From Chryseobacterium cucumeris (GTDB lineage Bacteria; Bacteroidota; Bacteroidia; Flavobacteriales; Weeksellaceae), in NCBI RefSeq assembly GCF_001593385.1, contig NZ_LUVZ01000001.1:1240001-1304000 (forward strand): a DNA stretch of 64,000 nucleotides, given 5' to 3'. Position numbers and translations under genes: made by a program. Positions within the stretch are counted from its first letter, which is position 1. Every line of letters starts with the position of its first letter. The notes below the pieces were generated by a model, which was given only the letters and a program-made list of their open reading frames with translations, had not been told where the DNA came from and made no database searches. Below are positions 1-8,102 of this stretch, one piece after another.

Positions 1-2
1 CA

Positions 3-509
3 ACCACTCCTTTTTTGAGCGGCTACGGTTATGGTTGGTTTATTGATGATCTTTACGGAAAAAAACTCATTAATCACGGCGGAAATATAGAGGGTTCCAC
101 AAGTTATTTTGCGATGCTTCCGGAGGATGATCTCTGCATTATCCTTCTGAACAATATCACAAGTAAAAAACTGGAGAAAGCAGGTAATACTATTTTAGCG
201 GCTCTTTTACATCAGCCTTACACTATTCCACAACCAAAGAAAGAAGTAACACTAAGTGCTGATATTCTTAAAAAATACGTGGGAGATTACCAACTTTCAG
301 ATGATAGCATTATCCATATTCTCTACGAAAACGGGCAGCTTTTTATGCAGAACAATAAAGATCCTAAGGTCAGAATTTCAGCTGAAAAAGAAGATGCGCT
401 TTTCCTTCAGGATGATGACACTGAGATTTCTTTCATTTTCAAAGAAGGTGAAAAAGGAGTTATTACCATCAAAAAAGGACTGTCATCAAAAACAGCGGAA
501 AGGCTTTAA
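3..509 (+). CDS. Serine hydrolase, beta-lactamase class C-like family, C-terminal part (gene starts outside window)
   Basis: The reading frame is open from base 3, so only the C-terminal ~168 residues are present; an internal TTG at 15 is not the real start. The visible SGYGYGWFI segment and the HGGNIEGSTSYFAMLPE segment, with HGG taking the place of the KTG-type active-site strand, are typical of penicillin-binding-protein/class C beta-lactamase-like serine hydrolases. The last ~80 residues form a small beta-rich tail (VGDYQLSDDSIIHILYENG), like the C-terminal domain often attached to this family. The nucleophile SxxK motif lies upstream of the window. Substrate cannot be told from this part; these proteins are usually periplasmic. 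Confidence 0.8.
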   Translation, partial: TTPFLSGYGYGWFIDDLYGKKLINHGGNIEGSTSYFAMLPEDDLCIILLNNITSKKLEKAGNTILAALLHQPYTIPQPKKEVTLSADILKKYVGDYQLSDDSIIHILYENGQLFMQNNKDPKVRISAEKEDALFLQDDDTEISFIFKEGEKGVITIKKGLSSKTAERL

Positions 510-559
510 TTAAACCTTGTTTGCTTCATAATTAATAGAATTTTTCGTAAATTTAAGTA

Positions 560-1429
560 ATGAAAAAACTCGTTCTCCGGTATCATTTTTTCGTCATGGG
601 ATGCGTTGGTTTCCTTCTGCAGTCATGTAATACTAAATTCAGAGTTTGGGTAGGTCCCGGCGGACAACAGAAGATTTACAATCTGAAATATGGGGAACAT
701 AAAAGACAGAAAATGGATGTTTTTCTTCCCAAAGATTATTCTGAAAATTCTCCTGTTGTACTTATCGTTCATGGTGGTGCCTGGACTTTGGGTAAAAAAG
801 AGCATATGATCCAGGTTCAGAAAATGCTTTTTCAAAACAACATTCCGAGTATCAATATGAATTACAGGTTTGTTTCTACCAAAGAAAAGATCACTTATAA
901 ACAACAGCTTGAAGATATTGGGCTTGCCATTGAAAAATTCAACTCTTTAGCAGAAAAAGCAGAGCTTCAACCCAACAATTACATTCTTCTGGGAGAAAGT
1001 GCCGGTGGCCATCTAGCCTTACTTTATGGTTACCAGCATCCTGAACAAATAAAAAAAATAATCTCCTTAAGCGGACCAACAGATTTTTACAGCTCTGAAT
1101 ATCTTAAATCTTTTTATTCAAAATATACCTCTCCTACTTTTCAAAAGGTAGTAGGGACTAAGTTTGACCGGAAAAACGTTTCTGAAGCTTTTAAGGAAGC
1201 CAGCCCTATTGCTAATATTACAGATGTTCCGACCATGTTATTTCAGGGAAATAATGATGTACTGGTAAATCAACACCAGGGAATTGCGATGGACTCTGCG
1301 CTTACCAAGATGAACGTTCCACACAAATTTATTTTTATGAAAGGAGCCGGGCATGCACCCAGATTTTTCAGTAAAAGAAAAAGAGACAGCATTATCTATC
1401 CTAATATTCTGGAATGGATTAAAAAGTAA
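560..1429 (+). CDS. Alpha/beta hydrolase lipoprotein (BD-FAE/carboxylesterase-like)
   Basis: This 289-residue protein opens with a hydrophobic signal ending in LLQSC, a lipobox that predicts a lipid-anchored envelope protein. The alpha/beta hydrolase core is clear: an HGGAW oxyanion-hole motif, the nucleophile elbow GESAGG, an acid residue in QGNNDVLV and a catalytic His in GAGHAP. The LIVHGGAWTLGKK segment resembles the bifunctional feruloyl/acetyl-xylan esterase-like and hormone-sensitive-lipase-like groups that hydrolyse small esters. It starts 50 bp after the preceding serine hydrolase gene and may be co-transcribed with it. The actual ester substrate is unknown. Confidence 0.85.
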   Translation: MKKLVLRYHFFVMGCVGFLLQSCNTKFRVWVGPGGQQKIYNLKYGEHKRQKMDVFLPKDYSENSPVVLIVHGGAWTLGKKEHMIQVQKMLFQNNIPSINMNYRFVSTKEKITYKQQLEDIGLAIEKFNSLAEKAELQPNNYILLGESAGGHLALLYGYQHPEQIKKIISLSGPTDFYSSEYLKSFYSKYTSPTFQKVVGTKFDRKNVSEAFKEASPIANITDVPTMLFQGNNDVLVNQHQGIAMDSALTKMNVPHKFIFMKGAGHAPRFFSKRKRDSIIYPNILEWIKK

Positions 1430-1456
1430 AGGTGTCTAAGAGAATTTTTTTGATTA

Positions 1457-1633
1457 TTAAACGCAAAGGATAATAATTACAACACATCATTGTAAAAAAG
1501 CAAAGAAGTCGTGACTTTGTCACTGATGAAGCTCACGAATATATATCCATACGCTTAGAAAGAATCAATTTCATTGATTCCTACCTTTGCTCTCTCAAAA
1601 TAATACTCAATACAAATTAATCTTTGCGTTTAA
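1457..1633. repeat. Intergenic repeat element with CGCAAAG terminal inverted repeats (copy 1)
   Basis: The stretch between the esterase gene and dedA is bounded by a perfect 12-bp inverted repeat, TTAAACGCAAAG at 1457-1468 and its complement at 1622-1633. Its centre (1551-1581) holds an interrupted palindrome of GAATCAA type followed by a CTAAGCGT motif when read on the minus strand. The same centre, 25 of 31 bases identical, occurs in the opposite orientation at 15231-15261 inside a similarly bounded element. There is no coding potential. It looks like a dispersed non-coding repeat of the genome; its function is unknown. Confidence 0.6.
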
Positions 1634-1650
1634 AAAATTTATTGATAAGC

Positions 1651-1682
1651 AATAAAAAAGCCATCTCATAATTGAGACGGCT
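1651..1682 (-). terminator. Intrinsic terminator of the dedA gene
   Basis: A perfect 10-bp stem apart from one G-T pair (AGCCGTCTCA / TGAGATGGCT on the minus strand, loop ATTA) is followed by a run of six Ts, 27 bp downstream of the dedA stop codon. Confidence 0.85.
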
Positions 1683-1708
1683 CTGTATTTTTTGATTGAA
1701 TTCTTTAT

Positions 1709-2407
1709 CTATTCAAAGTCCTGATCTTCATATTTTTTTGAAAGGTCTTCTTTTTTTCCGAAAACAAACTTGAAGATGACCGGAAGTGTCGTTACCAATA
1801 CAATGACGATAATGATATATTCCAGTTTCTGTTTTAGATTGATTCCAAACTGGTCCATGAAAAGTTTATCCAGATAATGCCCTGCAAAGATCAAAATGAA
1901 TGACCATAATACAGCTCCAATAATATTATCTCTTAAAAACTCTTTTTTATCCATTTTTACAATACCTGCCACAATGGGTGTAAAAGTTCTTACAACCGGT
2001 AAGAATCTTGCCATAATAACAGCTAATGCACCATGTTTTTCAAAGAAATCGTGGGCCTGATAAAGGTATTTCTTCTTAAAAAGCATTGAATCCGGTCTTT
2101 TATATAAAGCAGGACCTGCTTTTCTCCCGAAATAATATCCAACTTCATTTCCAATAACAGCAGCAAGAGCTACACCAGAAGCTAATATTGTAGTATCTAG
2201 GAAATCGCTCCCTGTAGAGCCAAAAGTCTCTTTGATGATTTCAACAGCATAAATTCCCGAAACGAACAGTAGTGAATCTCCAGGTAGAAAAAATCCTACA
2301 AAAAGACCTGTTTCAGCAAAAACAATAAACAAAATCAGCCAAAACCCTCCCATTTTTATATAAAACTCCGGGTTTAATAAATCCTTCCAGCTATTGAAAT
2401 CTTCCAT
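1709..2407 (-). CDS. DedA family membrane protein (VTT domain)
   Basis: This 232-residue polytopic inner-membrane protein has the DedA/VTT (SNARE-associated) signature: GFFLPGDSLLFVSG near the N-terminus, the GNEVGYYFGRKAG segment, and RFLPVVRTFTPIVAG with the conserved arginines. Members of the family act as lipid scramblases or flippases, for example recycling undecaprenyl phosphate or phosphatidylethanolamine, and affect envelope integrity. The length and motif order match complete family members. A short charged cytoplasmic tail follows the last membrane segment. It has its own promoter with both -33 and -7 elements at 2424-2452 and its own terminator, so it is probably monocistronic even though prfB precedes it on the same strand. 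Confidence 0.9.
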   Translation of the reverse strand: MEDFNSWKDLLNPEFYIKMGGFWLILFIVFAETGLFVGFFLPGDSLLFVSGIYAVEIIKETFGSTGSDFLDTTILASGVALAAVIGNEVGYYFGRKAGPALYKRPDSMLFKKKYLYQAHDFFEKHGALAVIMARFLPVVRTFTPIVAGIVKMDKKEFLRDNIIGAVLWSFILIFAGHYLDKLFMDQFGINLKQKLEYIIIVIVLVTTLPVIFKFVFGKKEDLSKKYEDQDFE

Positions 2408-2423
2408 AAATATCGATGAACAA

Positions 2424-2452
2424 CAAAAGTAAGTCTAAAATGTCTGAAACAA
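2424..2452 (-). promoter_or_regulatory. Promoter of dedA (TTG-N18-TACTTTTG)
   Basis: On the minus strand a TTG at 2452-2450 is followed after 18 bases by TACTTTTG (2431-2424), matching the Bacteroidota -33/-7 consensus. It lies 16 bp upstream of the dedA ATG. Confidence 0.7.
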
Positions 2453-2493
2453 AAATTAATTATAAGATTTTAACTAAAATTCAAACATGATTT

Positions 2494-3606
2494 TTATAAG
2501 TCCAGATCATCATCGGAAACAGCCGTTCCATCGGCCATTAAGAATGCTTTCAGGAATGGGGTAATATTTCCGTTCATTACGGCATCCACATCTGAAGTTT
2601 CATGACCGGAACGTACATCTTTTACCAGTTTGTATGGATGCATGACGTAGTTTCTGATCTGGCTTCCCCACTCAATCTTCATTTTATTGGCTTCAATCTC
2701 ATTTCTGGCTTTCATACGCTCTTCCAGTTCCATTTCGTAAAGTCTTGAACGAAGGAGCTGCATGGCCTTTTCTTTATTCTGAAGCTGAGAACGGGATTCT
2801 GAGTTTTCAATGATAATTCCTGTAGGAGCGTGGCGAAGACGTACAGCCGTTTCCACCTTGTTTACGTTCTGTCCTCCGGCTCCGGAAGCTCTCATGGTTT
2901 CAAAGCTGATATCGGCAGGATTGATGTTGATTTCAATGGTATCATCCACCAAAGGATAAACATATACCGAAACAAAACTGGTATGGCGTTTCGCATTACT
3001 GTCAAAAGGAGAAATCCTTACCAAACGGTGTACTCCGTTTTCACCTCTTAAATATCCAAAAGCAAATTCGCCTTCAATTTCAAGGGTAACAGTCTTCACA
3101 CCTGCTACATCTCCTTCCTGGAAGTTAAGTTCACGGATTTTATAGCCTTGTTTTTCTGCCCACATGGTATACATTCTCATCAGCATAGCTGCCCAGTCAC
3201 AACTTTCTGTTCCTCCTGCTCCTGCTGTAATCTGAAGTACTGCAGAAAGTTCGTCCCCTTCATTGGAAAGCATATTTTTGAATTCCAGGTCTTCAATTTT
3301 TTCTACCAATTGCGGGAAAGTCTCATCCAGTTCTTTTTCAGAATCCGGATCTTCTTTAGCAAAATCAGCCAAAACTTGTAAATCTTCAAACTGTGTCTGA
3401 ATTTCGTCATAACTTTCTACCCATTTTTTCTTGGAACGAAGCTGTTTTAGAAATGCTTCAGCAGTTTTTGGATTATCCCAAAATTCGGGTGCCGCAGTTT
3501 TTTCATCATCATTGGCTATTTCAATCTTCTTTTTTTCAATCTGAAGGTATCTGTGTAAGTCTTCAATTCTGGATTGAACTTCTTTTATCTGGTCGTTGTT
3601 AATCAC
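2494..3606 (-). CDS. prfB: Peptide chain release factor 2 (RF2)
   Basis: RF2 reads UGA and UAA stop codons and triggers peptide release. The 370-residue protein has the N-terminal helical domain (about 1-100), the codon-recognition tripeptide SPF in [14 protein letters not shown], and the catalytic GGQ loop in [17 protein letters not shown]. The frame runs uninterrupted from the start through the region corresponding to RYLDYDAKK of E. coli. The UGA that normally forces a programmed +1 frameshift is absent: the codons after CTT are CAG ATT. The start codon is GTG; no in-frame ATG lies upstream before the promoter. A TATTTTTG box sits about 17 bp upstream. RF2 activity depends on PrmC methylation of the GGQ glutamine (family knowledge). 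Confidence 0.97.
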   Translation of the reverse strand: MINNDQIKEVQSRIEDLHRYLQIEKKKIEIANDDEKTAAPEFWDNPKTAEAFLKQLRSKKKWVESYDEIQTQFEDLQVLADFAKEDPDSEKELDETFPQLVEKIEDLEFKNMLSNEGDELSAVLQITAGAGGTESCDWAAMLMRMYTMWAEKQGYKIRELNFQEGDVAGVKTVTLEIEGEFAFGYLRGENGVHRLVRISPFDSNAKRHTSFVSVYVYPLVDDTIEININPADISFETMRASGAGGQNVNKVETAVRLRHAPTGIIIENSESRSQLQNKEKAMQLLRSRLYEMELEERMKARNEIEANKMKIEWGSQIRNYVMHPYKLVKDVRSGHETSDVDAVMNGNITPFLKAFLMADGTAVSDDDLDL

Positions 3607-3622
3607 GAATGTTTCTTTTTTG

Positions 3623-3630
3623 CAAAAATA
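3623..3630 (-). promoter_or_regulatory. -7 box of the prfB promoter (TATTTTTG)
   Basis: TATTTTTG on the minus strand lies 16 bp before the prfB GTG start. No TTG at the expected -33 spacing is visible. Confidence 0.5.
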
Positions 3631-3639
3631 AGGAATTCT

Positions 3640-3740
3640 TTTAGAGTGGAGAGGTGCGGGGTTAAAGTTCGGGCTTAAAGTTTTGGGGTAAAGTTTTGAA
3701 TCCGAGGTTCGGGTTCCGGGACGTAGAGTTCAGGTTTGAA
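3640..3740. repeat. Degenerate GGTTCGGG-type intergenic repeat
   Basis: This G-rich stretch contains tandem variants of AAGTTCGGG, GAGGTTCGGG and TTCCGGGAC. Similar material in inverted orientation (CCCGAAACCCGAAACTC) occurs at 32510-32560 upstream of the DUF1599 gene. It is non-coding and looks like remnants of a dispersed simple repeat. Confidence 0.45.
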
Positions 3741-3791
3741 TTTATGGAATGTAAATTATCCTTTATATTTATATTTTAAAACAGGTTTAAA

Positions 3792-4064
3792 ATGGATATC
3801 AATGATTGGATCAATGAGCGTAATGGAAATTTTGCTCAGTTAAAGAAGCTTATTATTTCAATGAATTTAATGCCCGGTCTTTCTAAAAACAGTTTTAATC
3901 ACTTAACAGAAAAACTTCTTCAACAGCTGGAAAAAGGGGCTGATCAGGAAAAGCTGGAAACTATTATAGAAACCGAGTTGGGTGTCACTTACGGTCTTTA
4001 CAGGTCTGAGTTTAGTGCCGAAGATGTAGCTAGAGATATTTTAAAGTGGTGGGAAAACAGCTAA
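3792..4064 (+). CDS. Small hypothetical protein, 90 residues
   Basis: I do not recognise this 90-residue protein. It is rich in charged residues, appears wholly helical, and has no signal peptide or membrane segment, so it is probably cytoplasmic. It includes a leucine-rich amphipathic stretch (LTEKLLQQLEKGADQEKLETII) and ends in a tryptophan pair (ILKWWENS). Codon use matches the neighbouring genes and the start is preceded by a short leader containing AAACAGG. It converges with the next gene, with only one base between the two stop codons, so there is no room for a terminator. It is likely real because of coding composition, but no function can be proposed. Confidence 0.6.
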   Translation: MDINDWINERNGNFAQLKKLIISMNLMPGLSKNSFNHLTEKLLQQLEKGADQEKLETIIETELGVTYGLYRSEFSAEDVARDILKWWENS

Positions 4065-4065
4065 A

Positions 4066-4566
4066 TCACTCTTTGATAATTTCAGCTTCAAAGCTTCTTC
4101 TAAGATATTCTTTTGCTTGTTTACTTTCCGATTTGAACCCTGCCATAGTTAAAGTGTAGACAAACAAGAGCATACCCAGAGGAAGAAAAAGTTCTACTGA
4201 TATTTCTTTTTCCCTTATAGTTTTTATAGAGACACCTATGAAGAAAATCAGGGCAAATGAGCACCAGACTATTAAGAAAAAGAAGACAAAAGCATGTAAT
4301 GACATGGTCACCTGTATTTGGGTTCCATTATTTTCATTTTGAATTTTACCGTTGATCTGAGGAAGAAAAGAGTTTCTGTATTGTATCACTCTGCTTATTT
4401 CAAAGCTATTATTATAGATAGATCCTTCATATTCTTTGATATAATTTTTCCCCAAACCAAATTTTTTAGGTTCTACAAAACCAGAGAGTCTTGTTAAAAC
4501 TTCCTTTTCAGACAAATTTGTTTTGTAAGTAATACGTTCAAAGGGTAAGTATTTCATGTTTCCCAA
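4066..4566 (-). CDS. Hypothetical membrane protein with two transmembrane segments
   Basis: The product has 166 residues. A soluble N-terminal half (about 1-95), containing a beta-rich segment (YEGSIYNNSFEISRVIQYRNSFLPQINGKI), is followed by two closely spaced hydrophobic segments around residues 96-120 and 130-150. The second Met (residue 4) is an equally possible start. It begins 8 bp after the stop codon of the flavoprotein gene on the same strand, so the two are probably co-transcribed. No known domain is recognised. A membrane location is inferred from hydropathy only. Confidence 0.6.
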   Translation of the reverse strand: MGNMKYLPFERITYKTNLSEKEVLTRLSGFVEPKKFGLGKNYIKEYEGSIYNNSFEISRVIQYRNSFLPQINGKIQNENNGTQIQVTMSLHAFVFFFLIVWCSFALIFFIGVSIKTIREKEISVELFLPLGMLLFVYTLTMAGFKSESKQAKEYLRRSFEAEIIKE

Positions 4567-4574
4567 CGTTGTAA

Positions 4575-5678
4575 TTATATCATTTCTGCCATCATTTCAC
4601 CTATCTTCGGGGCCAGGGCCACTCCCATTCCTGAAAGTCTTACCGCGCAAAACTGTCTTTCTGAAAACTGTTTTACAATGGGCGATTTTTCTTCACCCAT
4701 AGCCATGATTCCTGACCAGCGGAGGGCAATTTTAAAATCTTTATGAGGAAGTATGACTTCTTTTAAAAAGTTTTCTAAATGATTCTGCAGAAATTCTGTC
4801 GTTTCAAAAGCCGTTGTTTCTTCTGTCTTAAAATCCTGATTTCTTCCGCCACCCAGCAATATCCGGTTTCCTATATTTCTGAAATAATAATAGCCTTCAT
4901 CATAATGAAAAGTACCTTTAAGTTTTAAACCGTCTACTGGTTCTGTCAGGAGAACCTGTCCGCGGGCAGGAATGATATTCTCTTTTTCCAGAAATTTTGA
5001 AGTGAATGCATTGGTACAATAAATAAGCTGGTCGGCGATTACAGAAAGATCTGTTGAAAGCTGCACCTCAACTTTGTCCGTTTCTTCAATATTTTGAACT
5101 TCCGTTCCAAATAAAAACTCAATTTTCAGTTCGTGGCATTTCTCCAGTAGTTTCTGTACTAACTTTCCGGAGTGAAGACCTCCTTCACAAGGATTTTCAA
5201 TCAGGAATTCAGATTTTCCAAGTCCGAATTCCTTTATTTTGTTCTGTTTTAAAGTATAAGTCTGATCCAGTCCGGTTATTGTTTTCAGTTTTTTATTTAC
5301 AGCATCAATCTGGGTTAAAGGCTCTTCAGTGTTTACAATTTCATAACCTCCATTCAGTTCAAAATCAATTTCATCATGTTTAAAATAATGCTGGATTTTC
5401 TGAAGTCCGTTAAATCTCATTGTAACAAGCTCCAGTGTTTTTTCCCAGCCCATTTTCTCAGAATCGGCAATCACTTCGGTAAGACTTCCAAAGCAGGCAA
5501 ACCCGGCATTTCTTGTGGAAGCACCCAATGGAATAGTATTCCGTTCAATAATAAGAACAGATTTTTCAGGATACTTCTCCTTTATGGATATAGCTGTCCA
5601 AAGCCCGGAAAACCCCGCACCAATAATGATGATATCTCTTTTTCTGTAGAATGTATCCAATTCCCAAATACTGTTCAT
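4575..5678 (-). CDS. FAD-dependent oxidoreductase, DAO/glycine oxidase-like
   Basis: This 367-residue protein has the FAD-binding Rossmann motif close to its N-terminus (IIIGAGFSGLWTAISI, about residues 16-31), an acidic end of strand 2 (LIIERN), and the STRNAGFACFG segment. Near the C-terminus it has the RWSGIMAMGEEKSPIV and RLSGMGVALAPKIGE motifs characteristic of the D-amino-acid oxidase/glycine oxidase/DadA superfamily. Such enzymes oxidise amino acids or other secondary or primary amines with FAD. The substrate cannot be read from the sequence. A signal peptide is absent, so the location is cytoplasmic. A 166-residue membrane protein gene follows 8 bp downstream. Confidence 0.85.
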   Translation of the reverse strand: MNSIWELDTFYRKRDIIIIGAGFSGLWTAISIKEKYPEKSVLIIERNTIPLGASTRNAGFACFGSLTEVIADSEKMGWEKTLELVTMRFNGLQKIQHYFKHDEIDFELNGGYEIVNTEEPLTQIDAVNKKLKTITGLDQTYTLKQNKIKEFGLGKSEFLIENPCEGGLHSGKLVQKLLEKCHELKIEFLFGTEVQNIEETDKVEVQLSTDLSVIADQLIYCTNAFTSKFLEKENIIPARGQVLLTEPVDGLKLKGTFHYDEGYYYFRNIGNRILLGGGRNQDFKTEETTAFETTEFLQNHLENFLKEVILPHKDFKIALRWSGIMAMGEEKSPIVKQFSERQFCAVRLSGMGVALAPKIGEMMAEMI

Positions 5679-5728
5679 AAATAATGAGTAATTAGGTAAT
5701 GAGTAATTTTTATAAAACCTTAAACAGT

Positions 5729-7081
5729 TTATCCTTTATCTCCTTCTTCATTATGCTGGAATCCGATTGCTCTTTGTGGCTCTTCGACAACTCTGTAGGT
5801 TTCCAGTTCATTTTTCAGAGCCTGAATCCTAAATCTGAAGTCATCAAAATTATTGATAATGGCATCCGCAAGAAATCTAGCTACCTGATCAAGATATTCT
5901 TCGGTAAGTTTTGACCCGGCATCCCTCAGCGCACTCTCCAAAAGTTTCTGATCAATTTTTAGCTTTTCGTTTCTGGTTCTCTGATAAAGATTTTTAATTC
6001 TTTTCTTTAAACTTTGGGTAAAGTCTATCAGCATAGTGTTACTGAAGGCTTTCATCTTTGAAGAGATTTCATGCCAGAAAGGAACCTTATCAGCTTTGTT
6101 ATTTTTAAGTATTTTGTAGAGTAAAGAATCTTCTTCCAATCCTCTGGTCATGGCATAAAGAATGATTTCCGAGCGCTCAGAAGCATTGGGAGGAAAAATA
6201 GGAATCAACACATCAAATCTTCCGGGCGCCAGAATTTCCTCATCAATTTCAGCCACAGAATTAGCTGAACCTACCATTAAAACACCTTCTTTTTCAAATT
6301 TTCCAATGTAGTGAAGAATCAGCTCCTGAGCCTCAAGATTGCAGGAAGCAATGTCTGTTTCCGCCCTTCTCTGCATCATAATTTCATCGAAATCATCCAT
6401 AAAAAGAAGCATTTTGTTTTCCTTCATCATACTCACCAGGAAATCACTGAAATTGATCTCATTTCCATCAATCAGCGAAGTTCCCAAATAGTGTTTTTTA
6501 ACTTCTTTAAACTGATATCCGATGATTTCAGCAATTTTATTGGCCCAGAATATCTTACCGCTTCCCGGAGGTCCGTACAGAATAATCCCTGCAGGTTTGT
6601 TGATGCCCCAGTCTTTGATCTGCTGTGGATTCAGGAAGGGTTCCAGAACAGTGGATGTATAAAAGAAAAGGTCTCTGTACCCTATAAAATCTCTTTGCTG
6701 AAGGCTGGTTTTATGCCCAAAATAATCGTAGACAAACTGATAATTCCCTCCAAGTTTGTTATCAATTCCATAGCTTGATATGGAGGATTTGAAAAAACCA
6801 TTATCGAAAATATTGAGATTATTGTCTTTAATCACCTTTTCCACCTTATCTTTTGGCTGCTTAATGACTTCGGCAATCTGCTCCAACGTTTTATTTTTAT
6901 CAAGATCTTTTTCATATAACCTCAAAAAATCTACATTCTCACGGGCAAATTTTTCAAAATCTTCTTTTACGTCAAAATTTGTACTGACACAGTCTACCAG
7001 TTCAAGATCAAAATCCTGGATAAACTGTTTTATGGCTTCTTCAGATACATTTAATTCTTCTGCCAGTTCAATTAGCTTCAT
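5729..7081 (-). CDS. AAA family ATPase with an IF2-N-like amino-terminal domain
   Basis: The product has 450 residues. Walker A is GPPGSGK at residues 170-176, Walker B is the LLFMDDFDEI segment, and a polar residue follows in GSANS (sensor 1-like). An arginine-finger region is present in APGRFDVLIPIFPP. This is the classic AAA (FtsH/p97-type) module. The first ~50 residues (KLIELAEELNVSEEAIKQFI) resemble the small helical domain at the N-terminus of translation initiation factor IF2. A second similar helix pair follows (LEQIAEVIKQPKDKVEKVI). No membrane segment, protease domain or partner is evident, so the substrate is unknown. It is transcribed divergently from the ABC exporter genes. Confidence 0.85.
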   Translation of the reverse strand: MKLIELAEELNVSEEAIKQFIQDFDLELVDCVSTNFDVKEDFEKFARENVDFLRLYEKDLDKNKTLEQIAEVIKQPKDKVEKVIKDNNLNIFDNGFFKSSISSYGIDNKLGGNYQFVYDYFGHKTSLQQRDFIGYRDLFFYTSTVLEPFLNPQQIKDWGINKPAGIILYGPPGSGKIFWANKIAEIIGYQFKEVKKHYLGTSLIDGNEINFSDFLVSMMKENKMLLFMDDFDEIMMQRRAETDIASCNLEAQELILHYIGKFEKEGVLMVGSANSVAEIDEEILAPGRFDVLIPIFPPNASERSEIILYAMTRGLEEDSLLYKILKNNKADKVPFWHEISSKMKAFSNTMLIDFTQSLKKRIKNLYQRTRNEKLKIDQKLLESALRDAGSKLTEEYLDQVARFLADAIINNFDDFRFRIQALKNELETYRVVEEPQRAIGFQHNEEGDKG

Positions 7082-7100
7082 AACTGTTGATTAATTCTAT

Positions 7101-7108
7101 CAAATTTA
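7101..7108 (-). promoter_or_regulatory. -7 box upstream of the AAA ATPase gene (TAAATTTG)
   Basis: TAAATTTG on the minus strand lies 19 bp before the ATG. The upstream -33 element is not recognisable. Confidence 0.4.
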
Positions 7109-7197
7109 ATGTATTTGTCCATAAATTAATATTGATTTATGATAATTCTGTAACATTCTCTAATTTATATAGACTACTACTATGTAAAACAAATTAC

Positions 7198-8100
7198 ATG
7201 GAAAAGATTTTATCAGTAAAAAATTTGACGAAAAAATTCAAAAGAGTTGTGGTGAACAATATTTCTTTTGATGTCGAAAGAGGAAATGTTTATGGCCTTT
7301 TGGGTCCGAACGGAAGCGGAAAGTCCACTACTTTCGGGATGCTGCTTTCAACCATCAATCCCACCAGCGGAGACTGGTTCTGGTTTGGAAAAAAAGGAAC
7401 TGATCCTGACACCTTAAAAAAGATCGGAGCAATTATCGAACAGCCTAACTTTTATCCTTATTTAAGCGCAGAAACCAACCTTAAGATTGTCGCTGAAATT
7501 AAGCACGCACCCTATTCAAGGATTGACGAAGTGCTGAAGACCGTTAATCTGTATGAAAGGAGAAAAGATACTTTCAAAACTTTTTCTTTGGGAATGAAAC
7601 AGCGTCTTGCCATAGCTTCAGCGATGCTCAACAATCCTGAAGTGATGATATTGGATGAACCTACCAATGGACTGGATCCTGAAGGAATCATTCAGATCAG
7701 AGAAATCATCAGCAATATTGCCAAACAGGGAATCACCATTATCATTGCAAGCCATCTTCTGGATGAAATTGAGAAAATCTGCAGCCACGTGATTGTATTA
7801 AAAGAAGGAAATTCCATCTACTGTGGAAGAGTGGATGAAATGACTTCCAATAATGGATATTTTGAACTGAAAGCTGATAATAACACATTGCTGTTAAATG
7901 CTTTGAATGAACTTCAATGGTTCTCTTCCATTCATCAGGAAGGTGATCTTATCAAAGCCCAGATCCGTGATGATGCTTCTGTTTCAGCTTCGGCAATGAA
8001 TCAGAAACTGGCAGAGAAAGGAATCTATCTTTCCCACTTGACCAAGAAAAAACTGTCTCTTGAATCTCAATTCCTTGAACTTGTAAAAAACACTAATTAA
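7198..8100 (+). CDS. ABC transporter ATP-binding protein
   Basis: This 300-residue nucleotide-binding subunit has Walker A GPNGSGKST at residues 36-44, a degenerate signature SLGMKQRLAIASAM, Walker B VMILDEPTNGLDPEG, and the H-loop IIIASHLLDEIEKIC. The start at 7198 (MEKILSVKNLTKKF) was chosen because the family begins immediately before the first beta strand; an in-frame Met at 7087 would add 37 residues of AT-rich, non-conserved sequence. The next gene, encoding an ABC-2-type permease, starts 2 bp after its stop codon, so the two form an exporter. This subfamily (CcmA-like, with a C-terminal extension after residue ~225) handles drugs, lantibiotics or lipids; the substrate is unknown. Confidence 0.93.
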   Translation: MEKILSVKNLTKKFKRVVVNNISFDVERGNVYGLLGPNGSGKSTTFGMLLSTINPTSGDWFWFGKKGTDPDTLKKIGAIIEQPNFYPYLSAETNLKIVAEIKHAPYSRIDEVLKTVNLYERRKDTFKTFSLGMKQRLAIASAMLNNPEVMILDEPTNGLDPEGIIQIREIISNIAKQGITIIIASHLLDEIEKICSHVIVLKEGNSIYCGRVDEMTSNNGYFELKADNNTLLLNALNELQWFSSIHQEGDLIKAQIRDDASVSASAMNQKLAEKGIYLSHLTKKKLSLESQFLELVKNTN

Positions 8101-8102
8101 TC

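Noticed and set aside
2494..3606. Possible frameshift site in prfB as in most bacteria
   Set aside because: The frame is continuous and no UGA is present at the usual site.
7087..7197. Upstream extension of the ABC ATPase gene to an ATG at 7087
   Set aside because: The extra 37 residues are AT-rich and not part of the conserved domain; the ATG at 7198 places the first strand correctly.
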